64,000 nt of DNA from assembly GCA_009780765.1 (NCBI GenBank), contig WQZK01000001.1:8195-72194 (forward strand), written 5' to 3'. The position numbers and the translations under genes are program-made. Source of the stretch: Defluviitaleaceae bacterium (GTDB taxonomy: Bacteria; Bacillota; Clostridia; Lachnospirales; UBA5962). Below are positions 60,072 through 64,000 of the stretch, in pieces (the stretch's first letter is position 1; each line of letters starts with the position of its first letter). Under the pieces are notes generated by a model, which was not told the origin of the DNA, did no database searches, and saw only the letters and a program-made list of their open reading frames with translations.

Positions 60072-62207
60072 ATGAAGATAACAAAAATACACATTGAGAA
60101 TTTCAGAGCATTGAAAAATACGACAATGGAACTTGAGGAATCACGCTCAATAATTGTCGGGAAGAACAACACGGGCAAAACTTCAATAAAGGTTTTGCTA
60201 GATAAGCACCTCATAGGCGAGAGTGCAAATTTTAGATTTGACGACCTAAATTGTGAATTGCAAGATAAACTGATAGCACAAATTGAGGCGGACAAGAAAA
60301 AGACAAAAAAAGAGATACAAGATGCAGGGATGCCAGAGTTTGCGATAAAATTATTTTTGCATATTGAGTATGATGAAAAAGATGACCTTTCAAATTTGTC
60401 TTCGCTAATTACTGACCTTGAGTTAAGTCGAAAAGAAGTAATACTTGGTTTTGCGTATAGACTTGATTTGGAGTCATACCTTAAATTATTGGAGGATTAC
60501 AATTCTCATATTGAGCAATTTGCAAAAGTCAATGCAAAAAAGAAAAAAGAGAAAAAAGGGGAAGTAAAAATCCCCGAAATAATCTATCTGCTTCAAAGCG
60601 AAAAATTAAGTAAGTATTTTAGGAATATATTATTTACAGTTGAGCCAGCAACGACTAATCAATATGTTATCCCAAGCGATGATAAGTTGATTAAAAGAGA
60701 CCGAGCAATTATACGCAAATTGATTAACTACAAATTTATCAATGCGGAGCGGGATTCGTTGAATAGAAGTGCTAACCAAGAGGCGGCAAGTACGCTGACA
60801 AATTTGGCAGGTCAGTATTGGGATGTATGCAGACAGTCTGGCGACAATGAGGAATTGCAGCTTAGGCAAAGCGAACTAGAGGCACAGTTTATGCTTGCGG
60901 ATTCAGATTTCACGGAAATATATCATAGTGTTTTTCAAGAGACTTTTGATGAGATTATAGAATTATCTGATAGCAGAGACAACTTGACGATAGAGTCTTC
61001 ATTGCAAGCGAAAAGTTTGCTGCGGCAAAATACAACTGTAAAATATAAACACCAAGCGACAAAATTGCCCGAAGATTATAATGGCTTGGGATATATGAAT
61101 TTAATTGAAATTATTTTCAAGCTCAAACTTTTGAAAAAAGAATTTGAGGATTTTAATGATGGACACATGGCAGATATAAGTTTGCTTTTTATTGAAGAAC
61201 CCGAGGCACATATGCACCCGCAGATGCAAGTGATTTTTATACGCAATATTGAAAACTTATTAAAACTCAAAGAAATAAAAAATGTGCAAACAATTTTAAG
61301 CACCCACTCTGCACATATCGCCGCAAATGCTGACATAGATGAATTTAAGTATTTTATAAACACAGAAAAAAATGGTGTCATTGTTAAAAATTTGCATGAT
61401 TTGAAACCAAAGGGCAAAGAGCCAAAAATAACAGATAAAAGCACCGCAGAGGAAATTGCAGAAAAAGAAGAGTTTGTAAGATACCGATTTATTAAGCAGT
61501 ATATAACCTTAAATGCCGCAGAGGTGTTTTTTGCCGACAAACTAATTTTTATTGAGGGCAGCACCGAGAGGATGCTGATGCCAAGTATAATGAAAATTAT
61601 TGACAATGGAATAAAAGATGCCAAGAAAAAAGGCAACAAACAAAAAGATGAAAAGCCACTGCTAATGCAAAATATTTCAATATTAGAATCGGGCGCTCAT
61701 GCAAAAGAGTTTGATGCTCTCATAAAATTTTTGGATATAAAGACTTTAATTATTACCGACATTGATTATATTGATAGTTTGGGGCAGGCGTGTGCAAGTG
61801 GAAGTGCTGTAAAAACGAGTAACCCGACAATTAAATATTACTTTGCAGAAAAAGACATAGAGGCATTAAAGGAATTAAAACAAAGCGATAGAATTGTTGT
61901 TGAAAAAATATTAGTCTCTTACCAGCAAAAGCAAGGCAACTATGAGCCGAGAAGTTTTGAAGAGGCTTTTATAGCGCTAAATTTAGATTGGCTGAAAAGC
62001 ATTAAAGAAGCTCTTTTTGAGAGAGGGGCAATAAAGAATAAAAATGATTTTGATGGGACTAATTACTATGAGATTGTGAAAAAATGTCTTAGCTCTAAAA
62101 CGGCTTTTGCAACCAGCCTAATTTTTGAGAGCCAAAGAGACTCCCAAGAAGCGATATGGAATATCCCCGATTACATTAAGGAGGGATTGATTTGGTTAAG
62201 CAAGTAG
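60072..62207 (+). CDS. gajA: OLD-family ATPase-nuclease, Gabija GajA-like
   Basis: The 711-aa protein has an ABC-type ATPase domain: Walker A GKNNTGKTS (residues 30-38), Walker B SLLFIEEPEAHMHPQ, and H-loop STHSAHI. A C-terminal TOPRIM nuclease domain follows with DKLIFIEGSTERMLMPSI (catalytic Glu) and IITDIDYID (D-x-D). In Gabija, GajA is a sequence-specific nicking nuclease that is held back by nucleotides and works with the GajB helicase. It is longer than the typical ~580 aa, with a lysine-rich insert near residues 155-170. The stop overlaps gajB. Confidence 0.85.
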   Translation: MKITKIHIENFRALKNTTMELEESRSIIVGKNNTGKTSIKVLLDKHLIGESANFRFDDLNCELQDKLIAQIEADKKKTKKEIQDAGMPEFAIKLFLHIEYDEKDDLSNLSSLITDLELSRKEVILGFAYRLDLESYLKLLEDYNSHIEQFAKVNAKKKKEKKGEVKIPEIIYLLQSEKLSKYFRNILFTVEPATTNQYVIPSDDKLIKRDRAIIRKLINYKFINAERDSLNRSANQEAASTLTNLAGQYWDVCRQSGDNEELQLRQSELEAQFMLADSDFTEIYHSVFQETFDEIIELSDSRDNLTIESSLQAKSLLRQNTTVKYKHQATKLPEDYNGLGYMNLIEIIFKLKLLKKEFEDFNDGHMADISLLFIEEPEAHMHPQMQVIFIRNIENLLKLKEIKNVQTILSTHSAHIAANADIDEFKYFINTEKNGVIVKNLHDLKPKGKEPKITDKSTAEEIAEKEEFVRYRFIKQYITLNAAEVFFADKLIFIEGSTERMLMPSIMKIIDNGIKDAKKKGNKQKDEKPLLMQNISILESGAHAKEFDALIKFLDIKTLIITDIDYIDSLGQACASGSAVKTSNPTIKYYFAEKDIEALKELKQSDRIVVEKILVSYQQKQGNYEPRSFEEAFIALNLDWLKSIKEALFERGAIKNKNDFDGTNYYEIVKKCLSSKTAFATSLIFESQRDSQEAIWNIPDYIKEGLIWLSK

Positions 62208-63787
62208 TAGACAAAATTAGTGATTACATTGGTAGCAAGAAAAGCTTTATCATGCTTGGCGGAGCGGGCAGTGGAAAAACTTACACATTGATGCAAGCAA
62301 TAGACCTAGCCGTTAAGAAAGTGGGAGCCTCAAAGGTTTGTTGCGTTACTTATACAAACGCAGCAGTTGATGAAATTAAAAGGCGGTGTCCTTATGAGAA
62401 ATTGAGAGTTGGAACAATGCACGATATGCTGTGGGAAATCATTTCTCCATATCAAAAAAATGCTGTGACAGTTTTTCATAGTTTGATTGAAAGTGGCGAT
62501 ATAAAGATTGATGACGAAGAAAAAAAGAAAAAAGCTTTAGAAGTAGAAGAGGTGCAATATAGAGATTATCGCTCTTTAGAAAGGGGGATTTTTTGGCATG
62601 ATGATTTACTTAAAATTGTAAAAGCAATGTTTGACAAATATCCGTTGCTTCTAAAAATTTTCGCCGATAAGTTTCATTATTTTTTTATAGACGAATACCA
62701 AGATACGGTTGATGTGCTTATTGATATTTGTGTTAGAGCTAACAAAGAGCATGGGATGACTGTGGGGCTTTTTGGTGATTCTATGCAGGCGATATATGAG
62801 AAAAACTATAAAGCAGATGTGCCTATTGAAGAATTAGCCAAAAACAATAACTTTGAGATTATACTCAAGGAAGATAATTTTAGATGTGCCAAAAATGTTA
62901 TAGAGTTGATTAACAAACTACGCACAGACCTTATAGAGCAGCAGGCGGCGGGGGATAACGAGGATGGCAAAATTACATTCCTGTATTCTATGCAAAGCAA
63001 AACAATAGATGAAATAAAGAGCAACGCCGCATTCAGTGGATGGAGTTGGGGTGGCGAAACAAAGCAATTATTTCTGACACACAAACTAATTGCAAAGGAA
63101 CTAGGATTTGAAAATTATCTAAGTGCATTTGCAGGATTTGACAACGCATTGGCAGTAGGCAAAGAAGACAGTAAAAGACATCGTTTTACAAATTACTTAT
63201 TTTTGATTGCTCGAATATTAGATGCTTATATGCGTAAGGACTATGCAGAAGTTTTGCGTTACTGTGATAAGCCCATCAAAAAACTCGCAGATAAAGAAAG
63301 GATAGCAAAAAGCATAGAAGAGACAATTATAAATTTGGGGAGTTCGTGCTTAGATGTTGTTGAAGAGCTAGTAAAAGCGGGAGTTCTAAAATTACCGAAT
63401 GAAGCGTTGTCTACTGAAAAGGAAAAGGAAATAGCACTTTTAGACAAATTGAAAGCAGTGTCGTTACAAGAGGTGCTGGAGGCATATAGATATGCTGAAA
63501 GTATGACCCCATTTTCAACACAACACAATATCAAAGGATTAGAATTTGATAATGTTTTTGTATATTTGGATAATGGAAAATGGAATGATTACAATTTTAC
63601 AAAGTTGTTTAGTGACATGAAGACAAAAGGGTCTGACCCGACTATTTTTGAGCGGACACTAAAATTATTGTATGTATGCTTTTCAAGAGCCAAGAAAAAT
63701 TTAGTTGTTTATTTCCCCGTACCTAATCTCGTGGTATTGCAAAAAGCAAAAGATTGGTTTGGAGACAGTAATGTGATTGAAATGTAA
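62192..63787 (+). CDS. gajB: UvrD/Rep-like helicase, Gabija GajB-like
   Basis: The 531-aa SF1 helicase has Walker A GGAGSGKTYTLMQA, motif Ia YTNAAVDEIKRR, Walker B FFIDEYQDT, GDSMQAIYE, and the motif V/VI pair HNIKGLEFDNVFV...LYVCFSRAKKNL. In Gabija, GajB senses DNA ends and works with GajA. It starts at TTG 62192, 7 nt after AAGGAGGG, and overlaps gajA by 16 nt. Together the two genes fit the Gabija anti-phage system. Confidence 0.87.
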   Translation: MVKQVVDKISDYIGSKKSFIMLGGAGSGKTYTLMQAIDLAVKKVGASKVCCVTYTNAAVDEIKRRCPYEKLRVGTMHDMLWEIISPYQKNAVTVFHSLIESGDIKIDDEEKKKKALEVEEVQYRDYRSLERGIFWHDDLLKIVKAMFDKYPLLLKIFADKFHYFFIDEYQDTVDVLIDICVRANKEHGMTVGLFGDSMQAIYEKNYKADVPIEELAKNNNFEIILKEDNFRCAKNVIELINKLRTDLIEQQAAGDNEDGKITFLYSMQSKTIDEIKSNAAFSGWSWGGETKQLFLTHKLIAKELGFENYLSAFAGFDNALAVGKEDSKRHRFTNYLFLIARILDAYMRKDYAEVLRYCDKPIKKLADKERIAKSIEETIINLGSSCLDVVEELVKAGVLKLPNEALSTEKEKEIALLDKLKAVSLQEVLEAYRYAESMTPFSTQHNIKGLEFDNVFVYLDNGKWNDYNFTKLFSDMKTKGSDPTIFERTLKLLYVCFSRAKKNLVVYFPVPNLVVLQKAKDWFGDSNVIEM

Positions 63788-63841
63788 TATTTAAGTGCCG
63801 CAGTTTTCAAAACCGACAAAATTATATAAAAAATATTTTCA

Positions 63842-63876
63842 AACCCTGTGTTTTTTCGTTGACACAGGGTTTTTGT
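63842..63876 (+). terminator. Rho-independent terminator after gajB
   Basis: AACCCTGTGT (63842-63851) pairs with ACACAGGGTT (63862-63871) followed by T residues. TTGACA at 63860-63865 inside the right arm is also a possible -35 for the next gene, with TAAAAT 18 nt on. Confidence 0.88.
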
Positions 63877-63932
63877 TTGTGCTAAAATCTAAATGTAGGC
63901 TTTGTCTACACTATGCAAAAAGGAGCATATTA

Positions 63933-64000
63933 GTGCGTTCTAAAGACGAAAACCTGCTACAGCGTATTGCCGAGTATATTCAGAATGTCCAAGTGGAAGA
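63933..64000 (+). CDS. LexA-like repressor, 5' end only
   Basis: A GTG start 7 nt after AAGGAG opens a frame that runs off the window: RSKDENLLQRIAEYIQNVQ. This resembles the N-terminus of LexA/phage-repressor-like proteins of Clostridia (RSxDxxLLxRIxEFxxxxx). A TGTAG...CTACA inverted repeat (63894-63910) upstream might be its operator. Only 22 codons are visible, so the call is tentative. Confidence 0.45.
   Translation, partial: MRSKDENLLQRIAEYIQNVQVE

Overview
The window is an AT-rich stretch of bacterial chromosome, most likely from a low-GC Firmicute (Bacillota). The reasons are HPr kinase/phosphorylase (hprK), an Asp23/Gls24 protein, the run nusB-folD-xseA-xseB-ispA-dxs, strong AGGAGG ribosome binding sites, frequent TTG/GTG starts, and TGA used as a stop. 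No rRNA, tRNA or CRISPR array was seen. The species cannot be named from the sequence alone.

Region 1 (1-12.1 kb) is mostly housekeeping. It holds the end of an RCC1-repeat protein, a forward run rnhB-yraN-DUF2156-GNAT, and a reverse run leuS-ruvX-ogg with a phosphohexomutase. A promoter-driven small RNA with its own terminator follows, then a three-gene RNA/ribosome-repair operon (rtcB, a 179-aa protein, prfH). Region 2 (12.1-24.4 kb) is an exopolysaccharide locus: manA, manC, gmd and fcl make GDP-fucose, followed by five glycosyltransferases, an EpsG/Wzy-type polymerase and a Wzx flippase. Region 3 (24.4-37.8 kb) is core again: hprK, a small membrane protein, asp23, nusB, folD, xseA, xseB, ispA, dxs, an aminotransferase, a Bax-inhibitor-1 protein, an orphan DppB-like permease, an ABC-F ATPase and a DUF4234 protein.

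Region 4 (38.2-64 kb) is a defence island with phage debris. It contains AbiE (abiEi-abiEii), a frameshifted GIY-YIG gene, and a translationally coupled operon Fic-hsdM-cyclaseA-cyclaseB-hsdS-mini-ORF-rhuM-hsdR. After that come a shortened TIR-like gene, phage remnants, DinD, an unknown gene, an orphan methyltransferase, a truncated tape-measure gene, an HTH-methyltransferase plus nuclease-methylase pair, a Gabija-type gajA-gajB pair, and the start of a LexA-like repressor gene.

Two things look least described. First, a 68-69 nt element occurs four times (12983, 25782, 29168, 33611), always 11-13 nt before a start codon that lacks a Shine-Dalgarno. It begins with a TTG mini-ORF and folds into a hairpin whose stem is kept by changed base pairs. 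Second, two tandem class III nucleotide-cyclase-fold proteins, both keeping the two metal-binding aspartates, sit inside a type I restriction operon between hsdM and hsdS.
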